A stretch of 64,000 bases of DNA from the NCBI GenBank assembly GCA_947044365.1, contig OX345649.1, positions 2,794,430 to 2,858,429 on the forward strand, in the 5' to 3' direction. A program made the translations under genes and the position numbers. Positions 14,401-29,400 of the stretch are shown here, in pieces. Under the pieces are notes generated by a model. That model saw nothing but the letters and a program-made list of their open reading frames with translations. It was not told the origin of the DNA and made no database searches. The stretch is from Petrosia ficiformis (Eukaryota; Porifera; Demospongiae; Haplosclerida; Petrosiidae). The first letter of the stretch is position 1. Each line of letters opens with the position of its first letter.

Positions 14401-17400
14401 AGTATTTAATTGTAGTGCTGTGGCTGAACCACTTCACTCAATAAGATGGGAAATAAATGGTAAACCTATTGCACAATACCTTTCTCCTGATGATCGTGAA
14501 GATAGTGTATTAAATTTTGCTAAACTGAACAGTACTGAAACAGGTGTCAATGTTACTATTAATGATACTAAATATCTTCTAATGGGTGAGGGTCCACTCT
14601 ATGGTCAACTGACTATACAGAATACCGATTTAAATGATGCTCTTCGCTATACATGTATTGTGGCTAATGTTCATGGGAATTTATCTGCCACTGCATCATT
14701 GACTGTACAAGGTATGTTAGTATACTTATTCATATACTGTCTGATTTGTGTATGATTATGCACCTTTTAAGAAAAGCTCAATATTCTACACACCTTGTTA
14801 TTGAAGCATAACAATTGTATACTAACCAACTTCCTGAATCAGATTTTGTTTGTAGATACATACATAATAATAAAGAAATGTATGTCACAGTATGGAATTA
14901 GTTAGGACTGCTTTACTATAGTATACTGTGATATTATCAATCCATGTAGTGACTCCTGAGTTTCCTGGCAAAGTTGCTGCTATTATCAATGCTTCTGCTG
15001 GTCAAGACATAACCATAGTTTGTAACACAGAGGGTCTTCCTCTTCCAAATGTCACATGGTACAAGGATAATGAAGTTGTTATTGAAGAGGACGGAATAAT
15101 AATTAGTGAGAACTCTGGAGAGAGGAATGTCAATAGTACCCTAACAATACTAAGTGTCATTCGAGTGGATGATGGTGTTTACTGGTGTAATGCTACTAAC
15201 TTCTTGTTTGTTGAATTTGAGACAATGTCACCTACCACAACACTGACTGTATACTGTAAGAAATATCTCGTATGTATAATTGCTGATCATTTCATATAAA
15301 TCTATACTGATATGTTCATCATTCATTTATATTCAATGTGTTCAGTTCAGTCCATTTATCCCTTCATATCTCCAATCATGTCATCTATTCTTCCATCTTT
15401 ATCTCTTTCTTGTGTTCCACACACCTACAGATCCACCTGATGTTACCAGTTTTCCTGTTAGTTTACAACGAAATGCAGCAGAATATGCTGATTTCTCATG
15501 TACAGTGACAGGTCTTCCTATTCCCATTGTACAGTGGTCTCGTACACCCTCCTCTCAAATTTTATCTCAAGAGTTGGGCAAGTTTGATATTAGCACACAA
15601 ATTGATGATAGTAGTCTTACAGGTCCTCATTCTGTCACTACACGACTCATCGTTCTCAATCTGACAATCACCGATCAAGAAACATATACATGTTCTGGTC
15701 TGAATCCACTTAATATTGAGAATTTCATTGGAGCTCAGAGCAGTGCTTCAGCATCACTGTTTGTAAATGGTAAGATATACTGTACAGTAATTATAATATT
15801 CAGTGTAAACTATACCCTATCTTTTCCAGTTCCTCCTTTTGTCTCTGCTGCCACACCCAGTCCATCTGTTGCTCTATGGGGCAGACGCTTTGAACTAACA
15901 TTTATTATCACTGGATTCCCAACCATTACTCCTGATAACATAACATGGGAATTCCTTCCAGATTCAGAAAGAGATCTTGAAACCCTCTCGTCATCAGACA
16001 GACACATGTTCTTTGACAACAGGCACTCCTTAAGACTTAATCCTGTGAGACTAGAAGATGCTGGAAGGTACAGATTGACTGCTATTAATAATGGGGGCAC
16101 AGCTACAGCATATATTGATATTAGTGTATTGGGTAAGTTCATCTTGAAGTACATATATTTCTTTCATCTACTTATCATTCATTCATTCTTCCATTCACCT
16201 TTCTATTCATCTATCAAATGTGTATCTATCTATCCACTAATCATCCATCTATCCATTTCATCAGTGATTTGGGATACATTTGTACATATGGTGGGAGGGC
16301 TCCTCCCTCTCCCCTGGAAAACTAAAATAATTAAAAACAGCAAAACACGATGTAAATAGACAATAACGATGATTAATCAATAAGCTAGCACATTTAGGCA
16401 GCAATTTCTTTAAGATACTTTAGCTTTACTTGATTCATGATTATGAAACTTATGACTTGAAAATTATTTATTTGTTTCGTAAAATATGATGTTTACCTCT
16501 CATATTGCATCAGAACCAACTTCACAGAATCTAAACATCTCGTCCCTTACCCTTTGAATTATGTACAGTTAATAATGAGAGAGAAATATGCTGAAGATGC
16601 TACTCCCAAACTTATGTTCATCCATATGCTGACATTTTTACACGGCAATTCCTTTAAGCTGCTGTTGGTGATCAATCATTTGATAGTTAATTTATGAAAA
16701 TATGACTTGAAAATGTTTTGGCAAAAAATAATTATGATGTTTTAATTTATCAGAGAAATCCAAAATGTTTATGCAGGGCATGCCTCCAGACTCCTCCCCA
16801 TTTCCCTCCTTTATGAATTTTTGTAAATGTAAATAACATTTGCATTCTTTAGTTGAACCAGAGATAAATGAAAATGGAGATCCGATATCAGTTTCTATTG
16901 GTAGTAGAATGACTTTCACTTGTACAGCTGATGGGATACCTACACCTTCATTGACATGGTATCGTAATGGTACCTTACTTACAGACAGTGAAAGATGGAT
17001 AATAACACAGACTGTTGGACCAGGAATACGTTCTGAAATACCTACAACAGAATCCATTATGAGTAACTTAACACTTGTGAACATTAGAGAGAGTGATGAT
17101 TTTTCACAATTAAGTTGTAGAGCTGATAATCGTATTGGAGAGGCTGATGTACTGTCACCACCTTATATAATAAGAATAGAAGATGTTGATGGTCAGTGTA
17201 ATATAATATTGTCACACTATTAAATCAATAATATTCTGTGTATTGTATATAACTATTATAAATACACATCATGATTAATCAATGGTACATGTATTATACT
17301 GTGTATTATACATATATATTTATATTTTATAAATACACATCATGATTAATACTGTATCACAAACAGTATAGGGCTACTCTTCTCTTATTCTAAATACTAT

Positions 17401-20400
17401 TTCTTCTGATCATCTTTCAGATCCATGTTCTCCTAATCCTTGTCTTAATGATGGTACATGTTTCAGTTCTTCTGATTCTAATCCCTCTTATATATGTGTC
17501 TGTGTGAATGGATATACAGAAACAAATTGTCAGACATGTGAGTTGTATTTACATATACTACAGGTTTTAGTTATACATGTAGTTATAGTTAATTCACAAT
17601 ACCTTACTGAAAGAGGTTTTAGTTATAGCAGGAGCTTGAAACCACGAAAGAGTGTCCAACCTGGTCTGTATGTAATATTAACCCTTGCACACGCATAGGC
17701 TGAGGATTACAGTAGTTTGGTTTATCTCTCTGTGGGTGTGTGTTATGCACAGAGAAAGGGTATACTCACCGCACCTACTTACATCATACATTCCAGCTCC
17801 ACCTTTCATTAATTAAGTGACTAGACATAATACTATACAGACGATACTATACAGACGATAATCATCTGAGGATGCAAGAATTGCATAGAATAAATAGGAG
17901 AATATGGCAACTGTCCATCAAAGTGGCATTCAAGCAAGCAAACAAGATCAGAGAGCAGTCGTAGACCTGGGTAGGTGGGGCTTGCTTAGGTTTGCCCTAA
18001 TAAATTACACAAACAAGTGAATAAATATATAAATATCAAAAATAAGTATAAATGATTATTTTTTACATGGTAAATAGTACATCAAGCCAAATCAGCAACA
18101 ATAATCATATTCACATGTACTTTTTACCATTTAATGAGTTATCTGTGCAGCACAGTGTTCATTAAACCAAGGGCGTAGGCGGAGGGTTATAGTAGTCGTC
18201 TGGTGTGTGTGTGTCTATGTGTCTGTGTGTCTGAGTGTTACCGCTTGATCTCCACAACTGCAAGGTCTTACTGTATTCTGAGCATATCTGCAGAATACTG
18301 GTATAGTGACAGGCAAGAAATAAAAGCGATTTGTTCTGAATTCGTCTTGTTGCAGAGAAACAGCTGTGTAAAGTCTTGTCGATCTGTCGCCATCTTCAAA
18401 TTTTATTGTTTTTGCTGATGTCAGCAGGAAACACTGAAACACTAACTTTTGTCTCTTTGAAGCTTTGTTTCTTGGGCTTTATCTATTGTCCTAACGAGTG
18501 TTTATTCAGCTATTTGTGAAGTTTTATCCAGAAATTCGCTAGTTCTCAAGAAATCTGAAGTTTACTTTGGAAGTTTGGTGTACCCCCATGCTCCTATTGT
18601 GATGTAAATATTTCTGGGTTTGTGATATTTATATATTTATAAATCATAAAAAATAGCCTCCCGTTTTGGAGCAGGACAGGAATTGACAAATTTAGTCTAG
18701 TGGCCTTAATTTGAATAATTTCAGTTAACTCTCGAATCAGATGACTACCTTACATTAATCCTGTAAAACTACTCTTTGGTTTGAGATAGCTAGTTTGCAT
18801 CTTGATCTACTGTAAATGACACAGTAGGTGAACAATTATAATAGTCGTCATTTTTGTATATGTAAGTAGCAAGGGTTCTGCACTTTAGTGCATTCATTTT
18901 AGCAGTAATTTCAATTTTGCTAACTGAAGCTATTTATAGTATAGTATGTATTTAGAGTGCCCTTCTCTCTCTGTCTATCTCTCTACACAGTATATAGAAC
19001 TAGTGACTATATCCCTCCTAGTATTATTGTTCGTCCTCGACCATCCTCTGTTAGTCTCTTCTCACCTGTTAATCTAACATGTGTTGTTCAAGGGAACCCT
19101 GTTCCTCACGTCCAGTGGTATAAAGATGGAACTCTGATTAATGATGAGCATTTCTTTAATTTATTAATTTCTGAATTAACAATAGAGGGCAGAGGATGGT
19201 ATCATTGTGCAGCTGTTAGTAACAGAGAGAATGGAGTATCTGACAGTGTGTCATCACCACCTGTTCTAGTCACTATTAACAGTGAGTATTAACTGAACAC
19301 ACATTATATTTATATGCAGCAAACATGTACACTTATTACTTAATTGACACAAAGTGTTTTGAAATCATGAAATTAATTTATTCTTTAGTATCTATTGTAG
19401 TGGGTAACAATATTTTTCATATAAGATGTTATGACAAATGTACTACATAGTTGATAGTCTTTGTTTATAGTTAATGCCTAGCTCAGTTTGATAAATGACC
19501 ACATATTTATTCGACAATCTTGAATTTGATTACTGAAATAAATTCATCACTTAATGTGTTGCAGTTTCCATTTTGATGTTCATTGTTGAGCTGGCTTTTA
19601 GTATTTTCTATCAGGATAATAATGTGATAATAGGATAGCCGTGTTCGTTATTGCATTGACATAATGTTTCCATTGAATTTAACATTTTTTAAAGTAAGAA
19701 TATAATACTTTGGAAACTTGGACTCTATTATATATATATACGTGTGTATATACCTACTGTATATATCATTATTAGGAACTTCTTCCTCATATTCTAACAT
19801 TAGATATTGCTCAGTATTTGATGTCTGCAACTGTGTCTATGGCTGATGATGACAGTACACAACAGATAAAATCAGTAATAGATCAGGTATTGTTATTATT
19901 CACAATGTGTTAAACAAACTAACATACTAAAACTATCACATCTATCATTTGTTTGAGCATTGTGTTTCAAATTGAGCTTTAAAAAATATGATAATAAAAT
20001 ATTGTGATAATCAGAACATTTTGACCCAAAGCTTTTCCTTGCTGTAAGATTTAATCATTAACAGCTTAAATTATAGCTGAGGAAAACCCTTGAGTCGAAA
20101 CGTTCTGTTTATTTATCATGTTATTTAAAGCTCAATAAAACCTACAATTTGAATCTACCAGCATGATAACAAGCATCTACAAAAGTATCATGTTATAGTG
20201 AAAACTCATGTGGTTTATTACTGAAGCATAGCCTGTTGCCATTTGTTGCAATGTGTTATATTTTTAGACATAAATTGGAAGTTATAGACCAATATAAATT
20301 ATGTATAACTTCCCAGTTTCCTGGAAATGGCAGACGCTTGTACTATTGTAATAGAGTTAGCAATTAACACCACCCAGACTATAAATCAATTATAGAATGT

Positions 20401-23400
20401 CCATACAGTCTATAATACAAACCCACCCTTATACTAGGGATTATGTTTTAGTAATAGACTATGTGTGCATTCTATTGCTAAACATATAATTCCTAGCATA
20501 AGGGCAGCATGCATGAATGCATGGATTACACACGTACCTGTATATTTCAGTAAAGTAGACCACATGCACATTTTGAAAGTGGTTTATACCGATCACTGCT
20601 CACTGCACATTTCATTACCTTAGTTGCAGTGTTTACCACTTTCCCAGGAAGATATAAACATTAGTGCTATCCCCCTAGCTTACAGAATCTCCTAGTTGAT
20701 TTTGTAAAACACAAGATGTATTTTCAGTAATGTTGAGATATTTGACTGTTTACTGTTGTTAAACGTAAATAATTATATTCCATCTTCCTATACAAACACA
20801 CACACGCACACACACATGCACATACTCATGCTCACTCAACAAACACCTTTTATGTAGATGAATGATATGTTGGTTGCAGAGGTGGTATCACCCAGGGCAC
20901 AATTTTTCACATCCACCTTGTACAATCAAATTGAATTAGTAAGGTAAAGAGAAGTCTAAACTTAAAGACTAGATACATGTTTTATCTACTATTAATTGTG
21001 ATATTATTGTCTACGATCTTCCTTAACATTTTAGAAAAAAACTTTCCCTTAGCTATTTGTAATTATACATATACTGTGAATTTCTCTTTTAGTGACTCCC
21101 AAGGGAATACTACATTTGACACTATAGTAACACTATTAACTGAAGAGGCAGATAGTCTACTTCAACAGCAACTCTTTGATATTCTTGAGTCCACTGGAGC
21201 ACTTTTGACACCTCCTATTACTGTGAACAATGTAACAAGATTTGGTAAGTCAAATATATCTTTGCCATGTCAATTTGCCCCAAGATAAAGGATTATGTAT
21301 GGAAAATGATATCTTAACTTGAGAGCACAAATATTTTTAATGTAGATTCTAATTTTCTTGAAAGCACAATATGCAACTAGCTTCAATGGAGAATCTATTA
21401 TGATTACACAGAAGATAGACCACTACTGTTACAGCTCTTACATTCCTTTTATGGCCTTTTTAGCCTTTAATTAAGCACCTCAGGTTTCTATATAACTAAC
21501 TGAATTATTTTTTTTACATAGAAAGTACATGTACTACTACTTCTTCTAATACATTTGTACTATGTTTTAAAGGCATATCTTTGAAAATAATGCAACATGA
21601 ACTCTACAACACAAATTAACTGAGACTAAGACACCCTATCACATGGCACCAAACTGCAATGTGTGAATGATTGTCATATCTAGTTTAATGTTTAGTCTTT
21701 AAAGATCAGTATTGAATATGGCATGCGCATTGTGCATTTCAATACAGCTAATAATCATTATACCACAGAGATGGCAGCTTGCTATAGACATGATAAACAC
21801 TTTTGGAAACCAGTTTATATGACTGCTAGTTGAATTAGCAGTTTTGATAACAAATACTTAAAAGTTAAATTCAAAACAAACGAGTGATTAATAAGTATCT
21901 GCATGCAACAAAACACAACCTACAGCACAAATAGAATTAAAGAATGGCTAAAGGGTATGCTGTGTTTTGATGAATAACTGAACAGAACCTCTTTTATGCT
22001 TTTACATATTACTTTCTGAAAGTTTCTGCTGTGTATTTGTACTTGTGAAGTACATATCTGTGAGTGGGTACCTCCATTGAGAATATACGATAGGGTCTTG
22101 AATTTAATGGAATACTTGTATTCCTGAAGTTACAGTATGTATTATATTGTATCTCTTTTTCTCTTCCTCTCCACACTACAGATGGATGCATTTCAGAAGT
22201 TACTTCATTTAGTTCTAGTATATATTGGCCAGAAACTAATCTAGGCAGTACTATAGAACTAGATTGCCCATGTGGTGACCTGTCTTTAGGAGAGGGTCGT
22301 CCTATAGCTACTAGAACATGTAGTGGAGACTTTATATCAGGAGCTATATGGAATACTCCCAATGACTCTGTGTGTGAATTTGAAATACAAGAACAAGAAC
22401 TATGTGATATCACACAGGTATGCTTTGTCTCAATTATTACAATATTGCATAGTCTGGCAATTCTGATATGTAATTATAATTATATTCTGTCTGTTAGTTT
22501 GTATTTGTGTGTGTGCATGTATGAATCCATGTATACATTTGTATTACACTAAATCACTATGGGTCTGTGACTATCTTACCAAGTGGTCCTAAAACTGATA
22601 TCAATAACATGTTACATGTACATTATATATGAGGATTGAAACATAAAATACATAATTATATATAGCTATGAATCAGTATTAGTGATGTACTGATAAGAGA
22701 TTTTAAACAAAATATAATAATTATTTAAGTAATTGAATGACTAGGTTGTATATATATGTTAGAAATAAAGAACCTGGCTCCAGTAGCTTATATGATAGAA
22801 CATCTGACTAGGAATTAGAAGATCCCAGATTCAAACCACAGATTGTTTGTGGACGTGTCTCTCTCTTTATTTCTAAAGCTGATAATTAATTCAAACATGT
22901 ACTGATAACTGATACCAATCTGATATTGTATCTACCTTCTGGTTTCTAATTCTTTCAATGAAAATCATCATTTTCTCAATGATTATGAGTATTATAAAAC
23001 CAATCAATGATGTTATAGTCACAAGAAACGACAATATTATTACACTTATTACAATATCAGTTACATCTTTCAGAATCAACTGATAGTGATACTACCAATA
23101 ATGACAGATAATGAACAATACCAATTACCAATGTAATTAATTTTCATATTATTGACCAACAATTTTCAACGTCTATTTACACATTTATGTAATACTACAG
23201 CTTCCAGTAACCAGTATGTTGTCTGCACTTGATGTGCTCAGTACTAATGTAACAAGTTCCACTGAACTACTTATAGCTACTGCGCTGTTGGAAAATCTCA
23301 TTATTGATGCTATTCAGGATTTAAATGTTAGTTTCTCAATAATTCATGTTTACGTATTAAAAATCACCATATTAGAAAATAAAATTTTTAATCAAACAAA

Positions 23401-26400
23401 TACCTTAAATTCTTGCTGTTCAGCCATTTTGTACAGGAAACAAAATATATTGTATTAGATACATGTACATGTAGTTGGAGCAATAGTAGTACTTCTAAAA
23501 TACGCAATTTGGTAAGCTGGATAGTAAGCATTTAACCAAAATCATCATTTTCCTAACAACCTGTTTTCTCATCCAGTGACATGTACATGTATATGTATTT
23601 GTACATGGTGTGACCTGTCCACTTATGAGGAGAAAACAGTTTTTAATTCCTGTTTGTATGATATGTCAAGTATTCAACTGCTAAAGTAATTGTCAAAACT
23701 CTTCTAGCAATCATTTATGGTACTGCCTAACACTATGATATGTAAAGGAAAGTACACACCGGTTGTGATTACAAATTGATTAATCAACATCTCTAAACAT
23801 GTTCAAACCACTTTACATGATTAAAAAAAGTATAGACTAAACTATTGAGATAAATTACTAAACTACAAATAGATAGACAGTAAAGTAATGCACAATTTAG
23901 CATCCAAACAATATGTGATTGATAGTTGATATTGGAAGAACTCGATGGGACTTCCGGTATTAAATGAGTTAGTGTATGTCTTTAAACAACAGAATTGAAT
24001 TGCTACTAGCTACATACAGCAAAGTTACTGGCTCATAGATTGCTGTTCCAAATTCTACTTGCTTCCCAGCTATCTATTATTCTTGCAACCCTTGACATCG
24101 TTACTAATGATTGGCAAGTGATTGATGGGAGAGAATAATGTAGTATTAGGACTTTTTGATATAATATTCTATTTCTAACACTACAGCGTACATCAGTACT
24201 ACTGGATGTGATTGAAAATATTTTATCAGTAAAAAGAGATATTTTACAAATAGCTCAACAAAGCAGTAATGTTTCTTCCAGGTAATCAAAACCCTGAGTA
24301 AATACATTTGTATGTAAATCTATCACTCTTTACACTAATTTTTTAAAATAGAATTTTGCAAATTTTGGAAAGAGTTGCTGAAGAAATCTCCCTTTCTCAG
24401 GGGTCAAGTACTGCTGTTACTAGATCATCATTCATAATAGCTGCTCAAGAAATTAGTTCCACAGACACTAATGCAACATTTAGTGCTTTATTCGAAGCCA
24501 TGAATGAACCAACTGTGCAATTCATTCCAGTAAACGGCAATGTTTCAGTTAGAATACATCTACCACAGTCACTTATTGACTCTGTCATAAATATGACTGG
24601 CAGTGTTAGATTAGCTCATGTAGTGTTACGTGATGGAAAGCTGTTCATGAGTGATTCTACTCTAGCTAGTAGTGTACTGGGAACTTCAGTGGTAGGAGGA
24701 TATCCATCACAATCTATCAGTCCCCCTGTTAATATCACATTCAGTGTTAATCAGGTGTGTACTATATTGATTAAACTTCTGTTATATTCTCACATTTCTA
24801 ATCATTAAGGATGGTATTTTTTTTATCAGTAACTAGTTCCTATCCACAACCTCTATGGCTTTGAATTTTAAATACAAATAGTCAAAAGACTGAATGGTTA
24901 GGCAACAGTCTGATCTGTTGCTTTCTATTTCAGTTCTGATGCATTTAACTGTAGAATGCTCATTTCAGAGATTCTAGAAATGTTTTTAGAAGTACAAACA
25001 GTTGCTCAAAAGACTGAAGTATGTTATCAAATAGTAAACTGAACTAAGTTGAGCTTTGTATCTGTAGCTGTGTTAGAAAATACTAACAACTAAATCATAT
25101 AATAGCCATAAAATAATAGTGATTACATAGACTGTCCTTATCAACACAAATCAGATTCATAAATTAAATAAGTAAACATGTTCTGAAAACCTTACTCTAA
25201 TTGTTTAAGTAACACCTGTGATTGATTTGTAAATTGTAATAAAATAATTTGTTTATGCAGACTGCTTTAACAACTGGAACAGAAGTTTGTAGTTTTTGGG
25301 ACTTCACATTAAACAGTAAGTTTTTAGGGACATCACTTTTTCCTGTTTAAAATGATACAAGTCATTATGAGGCAAAGTGATTAGTCAGGTTTTAGTTTGT
25401 TATTGATATGTTATAAGTCATTAATTTTTTTAGATGGACAAGGTGATTGGTCAAGTGCTGGCTGTAATTTGATATTTAATGGAGAAGAGTATGCTGTCTG
25501 TATGTGTGATCATCTTACTCATTTTGCTATTACTGTGGTAAGACTAATTTGTCCCACACTGTATGTATATTCAATTACCAATGTAATTATTATTTGCTGC
25601 ACATTTTATCAAATATGCAGATGGATACATGACCATTTTACACATTTTGCTACTGTTTGTTCCACATTATATACTTTTTGTATTCAGTCATTAGTATTGT
25701 TACATTTATTGTATGTGATCTTCCATGCAAAAAGATGCCATTAGGAGCCCTTGAAAGCTCAAAGTGAAGGAGTAGTTTGATATATCAATAGGTACATTCC
25801 TTAAGTGACTAGATACAACACTCCTTGTGCCTGTATAATGATAATTGAACAAATGGTAGACTGACAACTATGAAGTATTGCATTTGGATGTTCCTTTATT
25901 TCTTCGCTGCTCACCTCTCATGACCTAATTAAATGCTTACCTTTAACCCTTAGAACACTTGGCATGTTTGACAATGCTTCCCATTTCCAACACTGGCAGC
26001 TCTGCTGCAAAATTCTCGGTCATCATTCGCGTTTTGTATCACAATTGGCTCCTTTTCTGACTTTAGTAACTTGTTTACCGCGATTTAAAAGTTCCCAATT
26101 GCTTTGTAGGACTAAGTCAGATGCCTTCTTTTGATAGCAACTGGGACAAAAAAAATGACCTCACAACATATTGGTACCAGCTACATCCACAATATTGGGT
26201 TTTCCAAAGAGAAATGTCTCGGCAACCCACCAGATTGCGTGGGTGGAGAGAGGCTGCACCCCCTTCAAACCCCCATCAACAAGGGGACACCCCTATTAAA
26301 ATTCCCCCAGTGCTCTATATTTATCTATGCCAAATTATGACTGAAAAGCCATTGACTTTTTTACTCATTTTCATAGGCTTATCAATTACACACATTTGGA

Positions 26401-29400
26401 ATTCTTCATCATACTAGTCCCTAGTATGATGAACCAAATGTTTGCATTCCGCATTCCCAAGTGCATAGGGGTCAAATGTCACAGATGTATGACATCTGCC
26501 CTCTAAGTGTTAAATACTCATTCAGTTCTTTTGTTTTATTGCTAATAAGACTAAACATTGCTCTTCTTGGATGTGAAATTCAATTTGCTTTCTATTTTAA
26601 AATGGCTGAATAATGAGTGTTTATAGGTGAGCATTTGTTTCATGTTGAAGGTCACATATAGTAATGGTAATCCTGATTAGTAAAAATTCACAAGGATGAA
26701 ATGTCTTACTGATTAACCCTTGCCCGTGTAGTCTGAGCAGGTTTCTGGAATCATATTGTCTGTCTGTCTGTTTGTAAAGTGGCTGGAAACTATGCACATT
26801 GGTACTTCAAACGAGCTACCGGCTAGTCTCGTCCCCAGCTGCACCCACTGCCATTGAGCAGAGTCTGGTGACTTTCTAGCAATTTCTTGACTCAGCATGT
26901 CATGGGATTATTTAGCGCAGCACACGTGATCATTTTAAATTGTGTGATGCCAACATGCAAATGTCAGAGTCTGTTTCTTTGCCATACTTGCTGCCAGACA
27001 CTGGTATAACATACATGTAGGCTCTTTTCTGAGTTGGTAAATTAATGAACACATTTTTCCCATGCACAAACCTTTCCAAACATTCATCCGTGCATTATTA
27101 ATGTAGATTTGCAACATCAAAAAAGGATGGTAACCATCAGCAACAGACAGCATTTCACTAGAACAAAGATTTCTTTGACATTTTCGCTCACATGTCACAC
27201 ATCTAATCATTGATATTTGTCTATTATTTGATGATGTTACAGTATACTTGAATTTCATTGGTGTGCAGGATTCCCTGCATGCTGAGTCAGCACAACCAAG
27301 AATTTGCCAGAAAGTTACCAGATGCTTCTCCACGAAACTAGCTACCAGCAGACTTCAAATTATAGAAGGATAAAAAATAACAAACAGTCTTTAATAGGCT
27401 TTTTATAAAACGTTTTGGTTTTAACTTATGGCAATTTGTATAACTCACGTTACCCTTTCTTGATCTTGAAAAGACGTCTGGTACCAAACAAACACATGGA
27501 AACACAACTCATTTTGCTGACAAAGCACTGCTTGAAATCAAGTGATAGAGGTAGTGGCTCGTATAGCATCATGCACTGGCTCTAGGTTTCTCTCCTGACA
27601 TTGTCTATTTCATGCACATGATTCAAATCACAAAACTGTTCTTCTATACCAATAATAACAATAAGGTATTCATGAGATAAACACATCAATTTCCATATAC
27701 GTGTCAATTGGCCACTGTTGGCAGACATTTCTGTAGTGTACATTACCACATATTACAAGTATTCTTATCTTGTAACAATGTAGCAATTGTCTCCTCCATT
27801 TTGTCTTAGGATATTGATATACCTGAGTCTCCAGAAACAGAAGATAGAGCAGTCTCAGTTCTGACAGTGATACTTGTGGTTATATCTCTCATCTTCTTTG
27901 TAATATCATTTGTGATGCATATTATTTCACCGTAAGAATATCAGATAGTCTTATTTTATTAGTTTGAATAGGTGTGGGATATTCCATTTTCACTAACTTA
28001 AAATAAAAAGCTAATAAAATATCTCCAGGTATGATTACTTTACCTGGCAAAATAAAATGCTTGAAAAGCTATATCTTGTTTAACCTATAGTAACACTGTT
28101 CATTAAAGCCTCCTGCCCATAAACTATCAATACATGTGTTTGTGTATACATTATTATTATATATATATAATATACTATGTTGTTGTGAATTACGGTAGTT
28201 TCATCATCTTACTTGCTGTTCCTCAGGAATCCAACAAAATGGTTTATTAGGAAAATGAATAATTTCCATCTTGTTAAACTTTGTTAGCTTCCTGAACAAA
28301 TGGCATCTAAAGAGAAAACTTTGCTTCTCAAACTGATAGATGATGTACCAAACATTAGTGCCAGTCATACACATTCATATAATTTTTCTTTTATATATAA
28401 TTATATAGGAAACTTCGAACAAAAGTTCATGTCAAACTCTTTCTTAACTCAAGTGCTGCTTTCATATTACTATACATTATATATATTGGAGCCATGTTTT
28501 CTCAAGATAACACATCATCGTGTATAGTGTTCTCAGCTCTGCTTCACTATGCCTTCCTGGTAGTACTGACAGCCATGCTATTAGAATCTTCACTTCAGTT
28601 TTTCAAACAAGTCTGGAAATCACCTGACTATTATCCTATTATAGCAGTTTTTATCACTTGGAGTAAGTTTTTAATACTTCTTATATGTAAACTTGCATTG
28701 ATTAGTATTATTACTTTCCTTTAGCCACTCCTATTTTGGTGGTGCTTTTCTGTGTTGCCCCAGCACATTATCTATATGCAACTGAAAGATAGTAAGAACA
28801 TAACATGATATCACACAGTCTAAGTTCATACATTGTGAATATTTCCTAATTGCCTTTACTGCTTGACCTCAAAAACCTTTAATGATCAGAATGATCTTTT
28901 CTAGACCATTTTGTATGTCAACTTACAATCCATTGCTTTACAATTGAATACAGTATAATCAGAAGCTTTATATCATTAAACTGTAGTATATATGAAGTCA
29001 TCACAGCTAATTCAGAGGTCGTTGTGAATGTGAACTGATTTAAGTTACAATTATGAGTTTGATAAGCATACACATGCAGTTGTGTGTAATAGCATATGTT
29101 AACATTACAGTTGTAGTGAAATAAATTTCATTTCTGTTTTGTGTGTTCTCACAATAATTATATTATTTGCAAGTTCTGTTATCTCTATCTTCAGCAGTTA
29201 TAATGTCATGTATTTTATTTGTATTTTTTACAGCTGCCAACCAAGAGGAGTTCCACTCTATCTCGGTGTAATTGTTCCCTTCATTATAATCACACTCTTA
29301 TCCTGGAGTATGTTAATATACACAATTATTGTACTTTTAAAAAAGAAACCAAAATTGATCCTGAAAGTGCAGTTAATCTCTCCACTCATCACGTCTCTTT

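Noticed and set aside
19776..19803. Earlier acceptor at 19,775 for the linker exon
   Set aside because: It gives an open frame, but in phase 0, which does not match the phase-1 end of Ig exon 18; the acceptor at 19,803 does.
20977..21092. In-frame upstream extension of the exon at 21,093
   Set aside because: The frame is open by chance; the preceding exon ends in phase 2 and joins only at the TCTCTTTTAG acceptor at 21,092.
26935..27333. 132-codon minus-strand frame in the TM1-proximal intron
   Set aside because: Cys-rich but with no recognised motif, no splice partners and no repeat family evidence; kept only as a note.
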